Shown here piece by piece: positions 1 to 9,697 of a DNA stretch of 42,171 nt. The notes below the pieces were generated by a model, which made no database searches, had not been told where the DNA came from, and saw only the letters and a program-made list of their open reading frames with translations. Numbering within the stretch: position 1 is the stretch's first letter; each line of letters opens with the position of its first letter. The position numbers and the translations under genes were made by a program. Source of the DNA: an uncultured Thiotrichaceae bacterium (GTDB taxonomy: Bacteria > Pseudomonadota > Gammaproteobacteria > Thiotrichales > Thiotrichaceae); contig CACVAY010000027.1 of the NCBI GenBank assembly GCA_902727985.1, positions 1 to 42,171 of the forward strand. The letters run 5' to 3'.

Positions 1-2
1 CG

Positions 3-3000
3 CTATTCTTTATCAGTATTGAGGCGTTTCACTCCCGTTAGCCATTTAAACTTTTGAGTGGATGTGTCAGACACTTCAGATAATTCCTGCCCCATTATAC
101 GCACGCCCTGAGCAATCTCGGCTAACTGCTGAGTGACGTCAGTCTGGTCTTTTGCATTTTCCACACTGCCATGTAATTTTTGCAATTGCTCTCCGATCAA
201 GGTGAGCTGTGGCAATACAAGCTCTGTTGCACGAGGTTGATCTAAAACAGTATCCAAGCGCTTACCTAGCCTCTCTAATCCATTGACAATTTCACCCATA
301 TTCATTTCCATTGTCTCACGGTTGGCACTCGCATTAATGGATTGATGAATATGGTTCAGTTGCTTAACCACATGTTTCATCATGAGTTGTGATTGGGTTT
401 GGCTCGTTTCTAACACTTGGTCTGAATGCTTAAAGGCAAGACTGATGTCCCCGAGTTTTTCAGCGATCTCCAAACCTATCTCTACATCGGCTTTTCGGGC
501 CAGGCGATTACGACGATATTCTTCCTTAATGGCATCCCAGCGCGCTTGTTCTTCTGCGGTCATATTGCCCCGCAGTTCCGCTAATTTCAGCAAGTTTTCT
601 TCTGCCCCACCCGTGAGCAACTGCGCTTCGCCCTGATAATGATCGGCAATCATCTGCATCAATTCATCGACGTTCATTGCCGATGAAACCTTTTCCGCCA
701 TTTTGTTCATATTACGGTAGCTACCTTGTAGCTTGAACGAGGGTTCGGTGCGGTATTCGTCATTTTGTGCAGCCGAAGTGATGTATTGCTGATTTACCTT
801 CAATACCACTTCTTGCACTACCAGCAACTTTTTGAATATCTCAGTAATTTCATTAAGCTCTGCACCACTATAACTATGGCTTAAATCATTCGTGCTCACT
901 TCTTTACCTTTAGCGAGATCGACTAGCGTGTAAATATCCTTCATTTCTCGGGTTGCCAGCGGGGCTAGGACTTTGTTGGAAGTCAGACTGTTTTCCAGAT
1001 AACTGAGCGCAAAAACCTCCTCCTTATTACCTAATACCTCTCCCAGGTTATAGATATCAGCACGATTCGCCAACATATCCGGAATTTTAAATAGCTCACC
1101 CGATTCCGTATAGGGATTACCCGCCATAATGATACAGAAACGTTTTCCACGCATATCATAGGTTTTGGACGTACCTTTCCAAATGCCATCAACACGGCGA
1201 GTACCATCAGCCAGAGAAATGAATTTTTGTAAAAACTCAGGATTGGTATGCTGGATGTCATCCAGGTACAACATCACGTTATTTCCCATCTCCAAACCGA
1301 GATTTATTTTTACCAGCTCCTGAGCAGCAGACGCATCGGGGGCTTGTTCAGGATCAAGCGATACCACATTATGTCCCAGTGATGGACAATTGATTTTCAT
1401 GAAAATCAGGCCAAGGCGACTGGCTACATATTCCATCAGGGTCGTCTTACCGTAGCCAGGTGGCGAGATTAGCATCAACATGCCCATCAAATCCGTGCGC
1501 TTATCATCACCAACCGTGCCCATTTGTTTCGCAAGATTGTCACCAATTAACGGTAGATAGGACTCATTCAGCAATTTATTACGTACAAAAGAAGCCAATG
1601 GGCGCGGTTTAAACTCCTCCAGGCGCAGCTGTTGACGTTGCTGGTCAATCATCTCACTGCGAATATGCAAATAACGTTGATACATCGGCGCAACATGCTC
1701 GCGATGCTGCTGGTAACGTGTCATAAATTTATCCAGTGATAACTTAAGGTAACGCTTCCCCTTTTCACTTTGAATCCGCGGATGATCACCCATCAGATCA
1801 TTAATATGCATTTCCAGATCTACCTCCAGACTTTTGCGCGGAAAATCTGCCAGACTTATCAAAGCTATAGTTTCAGGGATGTAGTGCCCCAACCGAGAGT
1901 CCGCCTTGCTTTTAAGCATCGCGTCCAACCATGCACCAATGGTTTGCCAGCGTTTTGCAGGCTTGGACTCTAGTTTTTCCAAAGCACGATTAAAGCTATC
2001 CAAGGCATGCGCGACATGCAGATTACGGCGTAATTCATCAGCGAGTTGTTGAGCATAGATACTGGTCGTAAATTGGATAGTCTCGTGCCCAAGTTCTTCA
2101 ACAAGGTAACTCGTCGCACGCTGCATCACTTTTTCATCCGTCGTGATGCTTTCAATCTGGAGAAATGTCTGTAGTGCATCATGCATTTCTTGTTGCAGCT
2201 GAGTCATCGCCTCCCCATTCGCAAATACGCGACGCATTTCGGCAGCCGCCCGCGCTCGATCAGGCCAGTTTATTTGTGGCTCTTGTGCTTGTGTATGTCC
2301 CCAGAATACCGTTGCCAGTCCACGTGCAAGTGGATCAAAACGTAATAGCCCTGCACGCGCTGAAGCAGGCATTAACTGCTCAAGTATTTGCGCAGCATCA
2401 TGGTCATGAATGCCTTTTTCATAGCCTTCTTTATAGCGTGGCGCGGCAAACTTTCTTACCAACTCTAACCAATCATTATCGCCCTTATCCAGCTCTCCGT
2501 GCTCTAAAGCTTCCAGAATTTGCCCCGCCAAGTATTCTGCTCGATAGAAGTCTGGCGTCTCAGATTCCAGATTCTGATCCCAATAATCGCGCAATGCTTC
2601 TAACTCAGGCGCATCAATTTTTTCGAAGAAGTCCGTTCCATTTAAATGAATATATTGGTGGTCACCGCGTGGCAGCAGCGTTAAATCCAGTTCTTGAGTC
2701 GTGACACTGAAGCGATGCACCGGCCCAAGCTTAATAATATTGCCGCCGTCTTCAAAAATATCCTGTTTGTCTCGCAAGCCACGGATCGCTTGTTCTTTGT
2801 AACTTTTCAGACTACTTTCCAAATCACCCGCTTTTACGCTGTCATCCAATTCGCGTAACTGCGTTGCGATATCCCGCACCTTCATCACCAGCGCATCGGA
2901 GGCGAAGAAGGTATTGAGTTCATCCATTTCTGTGAACTTGGCGGTTCGGCGCTGAATTGAGGTGATAATACGCTGTGCGGCATCCATCAGATTCTGTGCA

Positions 3001-5309
3001 CGACGTTGACGTTCATTAATCAGGGATTGCTTGTGCGCCTCAAAAGATTCGTGAACCTCTTCACGTTTGCCAATAATATCTGCCAGGAACTCGTCATGAT
3101 CGCTAAACTGGCTTTCCAGCTCCTCCATTTGCACAAGCAAACGACTAAGTTGCTCATCACATTTATCAGGGCTGGTTGCCAAGCTCAGAGCATTGGTGAC
3201 ACTTTGACTAAAAAGCTTGAACTGCACACCAAATTGCGCCACTGCCTCGGCTTTGCCGGTATCCTTTTTCTGGTGAGTAGTGCGTGCCCGCAATTGATTC
3301 AGCTTGGCATAAATCTCTGAGATATCGTCGATAACCTGGGTGCGGACATTAGCATCATCAACCTTCAACGTAGCCATCAACTCGGAGAGCAAATCAAGAT
3401 CAGCCGCTATTTTCTCCTGCCCTTGAAGAATGGTTTCTAATTTAAGCAGGGTATCAGCTTTGGCTAATTCATTTTCCAGTACACCGAGCTTTTCCTGATA
3501 GGGCTGCAAGGCTTTTTCACTGGCAAGAAAATGGACGGTATCTGAGCCAAGTTCATCTTGTGCTTGCACCAGCTGCTCATCCAGTTCCACTATGCGCGCT
3601 GTATTGATGTAACGATACTCACGTATAGTCATCAAATGACCGCGTTGATGGCGTATACGGCTCAGAGCATCGACAAATTGCTCAGCTTCACTCCAGGCAT
3701 CAGGCATTAGCGCGGAAAGAATGGCCTTTTGTTCAACTTCAGATTCCTGCATGGCGGTATCCGCCTGAATACGGATACTTTCTACTTTCTCGAATTCATC
3801 CAATACCTTTTCAGAGGTATTAACGATGTCATGCACCACTGTTTTGATGCTATCCAGTTCTGCTTTATCCAGCCAATAATAAGCCTCAAACAAGCGACGA
3901 CTGTCCTGAATCAATTGGTTATAGTGGGCCACCGAAACACTGGAATCATGAATGCTACGCGTGATGCTATATAAGTCAGAAATTCCACGTACCAATTCTG
4001 CATTACCGATGCGCGCATAGAAACTGTCACTCGTTGCTTGCTGGCTTGCGTACTCATCTGACATAAACGGTGTTTGCCAAATTTGCATGGGATGGATACG
4101 CGTAGCTTCATCACTTTCCGAACTAAACAACACCATTTGACCATCGGCGGCGATAGCATAGCCATGTCCGAACATTGGATTTTTTAAATCTTTTTCAATG
4201 AGATTGTAAGCAAACAGCGCAGAATGCCCCTCTTCAACCTCATAGAAAATATAGAGAACATCTTCCCCATTTGGAGAGCGAATGGCGCGTTTGAATTGCA
4301 TGTTCCGCATATCATGTTCGAAATGACGCATTTCACCATTTTGCAAATAGATGCCACCTGGGAAAATAATGCCGTGATCTTCAGGGAGCTGATAACAAGA
4401 CTGACCAATAGCATCAATACGCTGAACTTGTTGAGTGATATGGTTAAAAACCAGATAGCGCCAAACCTCTTCTCGGTAAGGCAACACCTTAAGGAGAATC
4501 AGCTTGCCTACCACAGCATAAGCAAACTTGGCATCGTCTAATGACTGCGTTTTATCATCAACCGTTTCGCTATAAATACCCTGGCCACTTTCGGTATTGT
4601 TCTCAACCTTAATGGTTAAATCACCGGCAATGGTTTCTACAAATAACGTATCCAAAATATTGAGATGAGGATGCCGACCATGCTCTGTATTATCCCACCC
4701 CAGATCAACCCATTCGAAGTCAGTCGTTTTGGGCAAGGCAATATCGCGTTCGCCACGATTGTCAATATAGGTCAACTCTCCCTGAGGACTAATCTCCCAA
4801 CGAAAAACACGTAGATCAGTGATGCGATCTCCGATCTGGAAAGCGGCTAATAACTTTCCATCTTTGACCATAAGCTGGATCAAACGCGCATGTTTGTAAT
4901 ACGCGTACAGCTCACGGAAGTCGCCTGCAAAACTCGTATGACTGAGGAAACTGGATTCATAAGAAACTGCTTTCAGCTCATATTGCCCATTCTCTTCCAC
5001 CAGCTTATAGAGCGTAAAAACATCCTCAATACGCGTTTCTTTTTTTAGACCGATGAAGACGTTGTATCCGAACAGCAAAAACTCTCCGACTTGCACAATA
5101 TCGCGAGCCACACAGTTATTTTCAGTACGAACCCGCAGTCGGCCAGTAACTTCCATTGCAGCACTCTGAAACTCCTGCAAACGAGCTTCATTGAGTTCTT
5201 TGGTAAAGCTTTCAAGCTGGCTGCCCTGCTTTTCTAAACGCGTACGTATGATCTCGTAAGCACTACTTTCGGCTACGGAATTTTCACTATTATTAGTCGT
5301 TTCGCTCAT
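3..5309 (-). CDS. Giant coiled-coil AAA+ ATPase (family often labelled 'DNA repair ATPase')
   Basis: A 1768-residue protein. Roughly residues 60-480 are rich in short beta-type segments, 500-960 are Glu/Gln/Lys-rich coiled coil, and an AAA+ module lies near 1260-1450. In that module I see Walker A (PPGYGKTT, about 1283-1290, Lys1288), Walker B (LYLDDIQ, about 1347-1353) and a sensor-like IIMAGNP near 1395. More coiled coil follows to the C-terminus. The ATG start is at 5307-5309 and the stop lies at the window edge. It is the last gene of a minus-strand operon after the flotillin (80-nt gap). Similar proteins are usually named DNA repair ATPase, but nothing here shows DNA repair. The neighbours suggest a membrane-associated remodelling ATPase acting with the flotillin; that role is inference. 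MoxR-like AAA+ is the closest fold I recognise. Confidence 0.85.
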   Translation of the reverse strand: MSETTNNSENSVAESSAYEIIRTRLEKQGSQLESFTKELNEARLQEFQSAAMEVTGRLRVRTENNCVARDIVQVGEFLLFGYNVFIGLKKETRIEDVFTLYKLVEENGQYELKAVSYESSFLSHTSFAGDFRELYAYYKHARLIQLMVKDGKLLAAFQIGDRITDLRVFRWEISPQGELTYIDNRGERDIALPKTTDFEWVDLGWDNTEHGRHPHLNILDTLFVETIAGDLTIKVENNTESGQGIYSETVDDKTQSLDDAKFAYAVVGKLILLKVLPYREEVWRYLVFNHITQQVQRIDAIGQSCYQLPEDHGIIFPGGIYLQNGEMRHFEHDMRNMQFKRAIRSPNGEDVLYIFYEVEEGHSALFAYNLIEKDLKNPMFGHGYAIAADGQMVLFSSESDEATRIHPMQIWQTPFMSDEYASQQATSDSFYARIGNAELVRGISDLYSITRSIHDSSVSVAHYNQLIQDSRRLFEAYYWLDKAELDSIKTVVHDIVNTSEKVLDEFEKVESIRIQADTAMQESEVEQKAILSALMPDAWSEAEQFVDALSRIRHQRGHLMTIREYRYINTARIVELDEQLVQAQDELGSDTVHFLASEKALQPYQEKLGVLENELAKADTLLKLETILQGQEKIAADLDLLSELMATLKVDDANVRTQVIDDISEIYAKLNQLRARTTHQKKDTGKAEAVAQFGVQFKLFSQSVTNALSLATSPDKCDEQLSRLLVQMEELESQFSDHDEFLADIIGKREEVHESFEAHKQSLINERQRRAQNLMDAAQRIITSIQRRTAKFTEMDELNTFFASDALVMKVRDIATQLRELDDSVKAGDLESSLKSYKEQAIRGLRDKQDIFEDGGNIIKLGPVHRFSVTTQELDLTLLPRGDHQYIHLNGTDFFEKIDAPELEALRDYWDQNLESETPDFYRAEYLAGQILEALEHGELDKGDNDWLELVRKFAAPRYKEGYEKGIHDHDAAQILEQLMPASARAGLLRFDPLARGLATVFWGHTQAQEPQINWPDRARAAAEMRRVFANGEAMTQLQQEMHDALQTFLQIESITTDEKVMQRATSYLVEELGHETIQFTTSIYAQQLADELRRNLHVAHALDSFNRALEKLESKPAKRWQTIGAWLDAMLKSKADSRLGHYIPETIALISLADFPRKSLEVDLEMHINDLMGDHPRIQSEKGKRYLKLSLDKFMTRYQQHREHVAPMYQRYLHIRSEMIDQQRQQLRLEEFKPRPLASFVRNKLLNESYLPLIGDNLAKQMGTVGDDKRTDLMGMLMLISPPGYGKTTLMEYVASRLGLIFMKINCPSLGHNVVSLDPEQAPDASAAQELVKINLGLEMGNNVMLYLDDIQHTNPEFLQKFISLADGTRRVDGIWKGTSKTYDMRGKRFCIIMAGNPYTESGELFKIPDMLANRADIYNLGEVLGNKEEVFALSYLENSLTSNKVLAPLATREMKDIYTLVDLAKGKEVSTNDLSHSYSGAELNEITEIFKKLLVVQEVVLKVNQQYITSAAQNDEYRTEPSFKLQGSYRNMNKMAEKVSSAMNVDELMQMIADHYQGEAQLLTGGAEENLLKLAELRGNMTAEEQARWDAIKEEYRRNRLARKADVEIGLEIAEKLGDISLAFKHSDQVLETSQTQSQLMMKHVVKQLNHIHQSINASANRETMEMNMGEIVNGLERLGKRLDTVLDQPRATELVLPQLTLIGEQLQKLHGSVENAKDQTDVTQQLAEIAQGVRIMGQELSEVSDTSTQKFKWLTGVKRLNTDKE

Positions 5310-5389
5310 TTTTTTGCGTTTTAGCTCTCGTTTTCTTCTCGCTGTTGACTTAACATCAAGGCCAAATTTTTACACTCTGCCAGACTTTT

Positions 5390-7252
5390 CTATGTCCCCG
5401 TCTTGTCAGTAGCACCCTTAACAAATTTTTGAATGAGCTGCTCAACCGTCGGGCTTTTCTCAACAACGCCCTCGATACTTTTACCTAATGCTAGCGAGCG
5501 TGAGAAAGATTTAAAGAAGTCCCCATCTCCACCAACAATATCGACCTTGGCATTTTGTAAAGCTTTCGCCATCGCCTGTGCCTGCTCAACCGAAACGACT
5601 TGGTTTGCCGCAATATCAGCCATAGCACGATCAAATTCTTTTTCCAGCTTAAGCCTGAACTCTTCATGATCACGTGCCGTATCTGACATCTGATCCATGG
5701 CCTTGAATTTCTCGATAAGTCCTTCTGCCTCGGCCTGAAAGCGGGTTCGAATAACTTCGGCTTCTGCCAAACCACGCTCTTTCTCACCCCGTGCTTCTGC
5801 GGTCAAAAGCTCTTCTCGTACCTTCGCTTCAGCAAGCCCCTCTTTCTCTAAAGCCTCGGCCTGTGCCTCTTTAACCAGTGCATCGGCTAAACCAACCGCG
5901 GCATGCTCGGCTTTGATTCCCTCTGCCAGTTTGACCTTGGCATCTGCCTGTTTCGCTGAGGCTTCTAACTCAGCAACCGCTAATATATTTATTTCTTCAG
6001 CCTTATGTTTGGCTTTGACTTCATCCGCCTCGGCTTGTTTAACTTGCTTAACCAAATCTTCCTCTGCTTCAGCCTGTGCATTCAAAATCGCCACCTGTTT
6101 TTGACGCTCAGCCTCTGAAACTTCACGCACCTCGTTAATTTTTTCTTCTTGTTCAGCAACGGTTTTATCTACCATCACGCGTTCACGAACGGTATTGGCA
6201 ATTTCCTTTTTCTGCACTTCTAGGGCTTTTTCCTTGTCAATACGTTGTAATTCAACTTCTCGCTGACGCGACACCGCTTCCAGCTCCTGCGCACGAATCA
6301 CTTTTTCTTCTTCAATGACCACTGCGCGTTGGCGATTATTATGTGCCACCTCAACTTCACGATTTTTGTTCTCTTCACGAATCATGAGATGTTCTTCCGT
6401 CTCAATACGGGCCTGCTCCGAACGTAAACGTTCTTCTTCACAGATCTTGGCTGTTTCGGCCTCTTCACGTGCTTGAATAGTTTCAATTTCGCGTTTCTGT
6501 TTCGCCTCAGCATCGGCCTCCTGACGCTCTAAAGCCAACATGGACTCACGTGTCTCCACATCTTTCTTTTTCACCGCCAATTGCTCATTCCGCTCAAGCT
6601 CATTGGTTACCACGTTATGCGTAGCTGTTAATTCGGTAATCTTACGAATACCTTCTGCATCCAGAATATTGTTGGGATCAAGCGCTGACTTTGGGGTTTG
6701 TTCAAGATAGTCGATGGCAACATCTTCGAGCGCATAACCGTTGAGGTCATTACCAATGACCTCGACAATTTTGTCGCGAAAACCAATACGATCTTCAAAC
6801 AAATCAATAAAGTTCATTTGCTTGCCCACGGTTTTTAGTGCTTCCGCAAACTTCGCATTGAACAACTCATTGACTGCATCTTTATCAGAAGCACGATCAA
6901 CGCCAATCGACTTGGCAACCTTCAATACATCTTCTTGTGTCTCGTTCACGCGCAGATAGAAGGCCACACTAATATCTGCCCGAATATTATCTTTACAGAT
7001 CAACCCTTCCTTCTTTGCTCGATCTATTTGCAAGGTAATAAGAGAAACCTTCATCAATTCTTTTTTATTGATAATCGGCCAAACGATCCCCCCTGTGAAT
7101 TTGACCTTCGGCATGCTTGTCGTATCGTTGACAATCAGTGCCCACCCTTGCGGCACTTTCACATAGAACTTCGTAAAAGCAATCAATATGCCAATTACAA
7201 TCAAAGCAATTATGCCGACAACGACTAAGGTCATCATTGATAAAGCGCCCAT
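5390..7252 (-). CDS. yqiK: Flotillin-like SPFH/band 7 membrane protein, YqiK type
   Basis: 620 residues. A single N-terminal membrane helix (about residues 6-27) is followed by an SPFH/band 7 domain (about 28-200). Then comes a very long Glu/Ala/Lys-rich coiled coil (about 215-560) with repeated AEA-type segments, typical of flotillins, and a Gly/Lys-rich tail. E. coli YqiK has the same layout but is somewhat shorter (about 550 residues). The start is firm: AGGAGA precedes ATG 7250-7252 by about ten bases. It lies 30 nt after the YqiJ-like gene and 80 nt before the giant ATPase, so a three-gene operon is likely. Flotillins oligomerise on the inner membrane and organise membrane domains. The partnership with the ATPase is inferred from gene order. 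Confidence 0.9.
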   Translation of the reverse strand: MGALSMMTLVVVGIIALIVIGILIAFTKFYVKVPQGWALIVNDTTSMPKVKFTGGIVWPIINKKELMKVSLITLQIDRAKKEGLICKDNIRADISVAFYLRVNETQEDVLKVAKSIGVDRASDKDAVNELFNAKFAEALKTVGKQMNFIDLFEDRIGFRDKIVEVIGNDLNGYALEDVAIDYLEQTPKSALDPNNILDAEGIRKITELTATHNVVTNELERNEQLAVKKKDVETRESMLALERQEADAEAKQKREIETIQAREEAETAKICEEERLRSEQARIETEEHLMIREENKNREVEVAHNNRQRAVVIEEEKVIRAQELEAVSRQREVELQRIDKEKALEVQKKEIANTVRERVMVDKTVAEQEEKINEVREVSEAERQKQVAILNAQAEAEEDLVKQVKQAEADEVKAKHKAEEINILAVAELEASAKQADAKVKLAEGIKAEHAAVGLADALVKEAQAEALEKEGLAEAKVREELLTAEARGEKERGLAEAEVIRTRFQAEAEGLIEKFKAMDQMSDTARDHEEFRLKLEKEFDRAMADIAANQVVSVEQAQAMAKALQNAKVDIVGGDGDFFKSFSRSLALGKSIEGVVEKSPTVEQLIQKFVKGATDKTGT

Positions 7253-7282
7253 TTTTATTATCTCCTGGTAGGTATTTAATTC

Positions 7283-7888
7283 TTAATTGAGTCGGTAGGT
7301 ATTGGTTGTTTCATCGTAAGCGCGCAATATTGAGGTATCACCACGTTTGAAGGTATTCGGTTCAGAGGCTCGTACTTTGAGAATCAGACCAGCCCCACCA
7401 TCCGCTAACTCAGCCTCACCAAAGGTTTCATTCACATATCCCGTACGAATAGCCACACGCATGCCAATTCTGTCTTCAAAGGTCACTTCTTTGGTTTTTT
7501 TGAATAAAGGTTTTAATGGCTGAAGAAAGGGGGAAACGATTGCCGCAGCCACGATGGGTATCAGTAAGAGAAGCCAGAAGTCTACGGCTATTTGCACCCA
7601 CCCTGCGGGTAAAACAGGATAGATAAAATGCACAGCAAGAAAGCTGAAAACCCAGGAAACAAGAATAATGAATGATAGAGAAATCGTTAAGGGAATACCA
7701 TCGAGTTTGAACTTGATTAACCATCCCCCGATTCCAGCAGGTTCAGCATCCGTCTCCCAATCACTGTCCAGCGAATCAACACCCAATACACCAAGCACTG
7801 TCGTCAGCCAATACAAAACGACAAACGTAAGCAGCGCGGAAAAGAAGACGGTTGGAAAAACAAAAACTTGCTGGATGAACTCACCCAT
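7283..7888 (-). CDS. yqiJ: YqiJ-like inner-membrane protein with C-terminal OB fold (NfeD/YuaF relative)
   Basis: About 201 residues from ATG 7886-7888. The reading frame continues upstream to 7966, but AGGGG sits about seven bases before the 7888 start, and the resulting protein (MGEFIQQVFVF...) matches the length of YqiJ proteins (about 209). Three hydrophobic segments lie near residues 8-35, 65-92 and 100-125. A beta-rich C-terminal domain (about 140-201) fits the OB fold of NfeD/YuaF-type proteins. Proteins of this kind are encoded beside flotillins and are thought to be their membrane partners. First gene of the operon leading to the flotillin and giant ATPase. Confidence 0.82.
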   Translation of the reverse strand: MGEFIQQVFVFPTVFFSALLTFVVLYWLTTVLGVLGVDSLDSDWETDAEPAGIGGWLIKFKLDGIPLTISLSFIILVSWVFSFLAVHFIYPVLPAGWVQIAVDFWLLLLIPIVAAAIVSPFLQPLKPLFKKTKEVTFEDRIGMRVAIRTGYVNETFGEAELADGGAGLILKVRASEPNTFKRGDTSILRAYDETTNTYRLN

Positions 7889-8047
7889 TAGCGACCCCTG
7901 TAAAATGATTCTTTTTTTAGTGACACTGACTACTATTTTATCGATTGTACCCAAAGAAAGAAGCAAAACAAGTTTCTAAAATAAAAGGTAGAAAACTGCC
8001 CCCCCTAAGGGTCAGCTCATTCAACTATTATTTTATTCCTCTAATTA

Positions 8048-9292
8048 CTATGCCTTTTTACTTTTCTTCTTTTTCGACACTTTATTTCTTTTTGTCTTTT
8101 TCTTTTTATCTTTTTTTGCAGAATTTGGCGCCGAAGGTGCTTTTGCAGCAGCTTCAAAACCTTCAACACGTTCACGTTCCAAGCGCATACCTATACGTTT
8201 TTCGATGACATCAAAATGAGCGTATTCGTGGTGTGCAATGAGTGAAATCGCCATCCCCGCATTGCCAGCTCTTCCCGTCCTTCCAATACGATGGGTGTAG
8301 TCATTCGGCTCACGGGGTAATTCATAGTTAATCACGCAAGGCAGAGCCTCGACATCTAAGCCTCGTGCTGCGACATCCGTACAAATCAGCACTCTGGCTT
8401 TGCCTTCTTTGAACTTCTCGATGGCTTCGCTACGCACTTTTTGCGGCAAGTTGCTATGCAAGACTGCAACATCGTCATGCTCTTCTGATAATTCACGATA
8501 CAGTTTGCTACAAGACTTCTTTGAAGTTGCGAAGACTAACACTTGTTTCCAATCTTCAGTCTCAAGCAGATGTTGCAATAGCGCGAGCTTCTTACCACGA
8601 TTAACGGTTACTACGCGCTCTTCTATACGCTCTTCAGTTGTGTCGTCAATATTGATAATGACAGGTGCATCAAGCAACTCACGAACGAGCCAACGAATGC
8701 TATCGGGAAGGGTTGCCGTAAAAAGTAAACTTTGGCGCTCTGGCGGAAGTTCTTCCAGCACACGCTCCAGCTCTTCTTTGAAGCTTTTCGATACCATGCG
8801 GTCAGCTTCATCAACAATCACCGTTCTCAACTTATCGAATTTGATCGCCTTATTTTCCAGCATGCGCATAACACGAGCTGGCGTTGCCACCAGTACTTCT
8901 GAGCCTGTGGCCAGATTACGAATTTGTGATTCAAGATCGACACCGCCATACACTGCTTTACAAGTCATCTTTGGATAGATGCGTTGCGCGAAGAACAATG
9001 TCTCATCACGCACTTGCTGTGCAAGTTCTCGCGTTGGGACCAGTATAAGGGCTCGAACATGATTGCCTTTCCCCCAATTCACACCTGACTTTGCGCGTTG
9101 CAAGATCAGTTTTTGTAGTAAAGGCAATAAATAGGCAATGGTTTTTCCAGAGCCTGTTTCGGCTCCCACCAGCACATCTTTCCCTTCTAAAATCTCGGGA
9201 ATAGTTTTCGCCTGTACATCGGTAGGCTTAGTGAATCCCTTCTCTTCAATCGCTTTGGTTAAAGCAGTTGCAAGTTGAAACTTGGTAAACAA
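8048..9292 (-). CDS. DEAD-box ATP-dependent RNA helicase with Lys-rich tail
   Basis: 414 residues with a full superfamily 2 motif set: Q motif (FTKPTDVQ), motif I (AETGSGKT), Ia (PTRELAQQ), II (DEAD), III as TAT instead of the usual SAT, and VI (HRIGRTGRAG). The tail from about residue 390 is almost entirely Lys/Ser and probably binds RNA. The start is a TTG at 9290-9292: the frame is closed by a stop six codons upstream and contains no ATG there, and AGGA lies ten bases before the TTG. Such helicases unwind RNA in ribosome assembly or mRNA decay. I cannot assign it to SrmB, RhlE, RhlB or DeaD with confidence. Confidence 0.9.
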   Translation of the reverse strand: MFTKFQLATALTKAIEEKGFTKPTDVQAKTIPEILEGKDVLVGAETGSGKTIAYLLPLLQKLILQRAKSGVNWGKGNHVRALILVPTRELAQQVRDETLFFAQRIYPKMTCKAVYGGVDLESQIRNLATGSEVLVATPARVMRMLENKAIKFDKLRTVIVDEADRMVSKSFKEELERVLEELPPERQSLLFTATLPDSIRWLVRELLDAPVIINIDDTTEERIEERVVTVNRGKKLALLQHLLETEDWKQVLVFATSKKSCSKLYRELSEEHDDVAVLHSNLPQKVRSEAIEKFKEGKARVLICTDVAARGLDVEALPCVINYELPREPNDYTHRIGRTGRAGNAGMAISLIAHHEYAHFDVIEKRIGMRLERERVEGFEAAAKAPSAPNSAKKDKKKKTKRNKVSKKKKSKKA

Positions 9293-9697
9293 ATGACTTT
9301 CATCCTGTAATTAACACCTGAGTACAAGGTAGCTTCAGGCTAAAGTGTGTTTGATGGTTATATAACATGACTAGCAACAACCATTTCTTCTGAAAAACTA
9401 TCGAATAAGCCTCAAGCTCTATGGTTTTCGCTCGAAATCAAACTCTCTACAAACATTATTATGCGCTCAAAATCATTAGGTCAACCTATCATTTCTTGTC
9501 AAAGATTTTCAGGAGCGATATTGTCCGCTTTTTTTAGATAGGAATTGCTGTTAGCACCTGTGCCATTACACGATTACTGGTAACAACGATGGTATTTACA
9601 TTGAATGCAATCGTTGTTGCTTGATACACTTTTTGTCTTTTGACGCACTTTATGATTCCAGCGATGATAGCTTCTTTACAAATCTACAGGCTCGATA
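9293..9697. other. 405-bp intergenic region between divergent genes
   Basis: No open frame worth calling. This stretch holds the leader of the minus-strand DEAD helicase and the upstream region of the plus-strand channel gene. The only clear structure is a perfect 9-bp inverted repeat (9582-9590 and 9610-9618, AACAACGAT/ATCGTTGTT) with a 19-base loop and no T-run after it. It is more likely an operator or leader hairpin than a terminator. No strong sigma-70 boxes were evident. Confidence 0.4.

Noticed and set aside
2165-2704. 179-aa plus-strand frame
   Set aside because: It lies antisense inside the giant AAA+ ATPase, has no ribosome site or recognisable motif, and is explained by the codon use of the real gene.
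8400-8978. 192-aa Ser-rich plus-strand frame
   Set aside because: Antisense to the DEAD helicase; the Ser/Arg bias is typical of a shadow frame.
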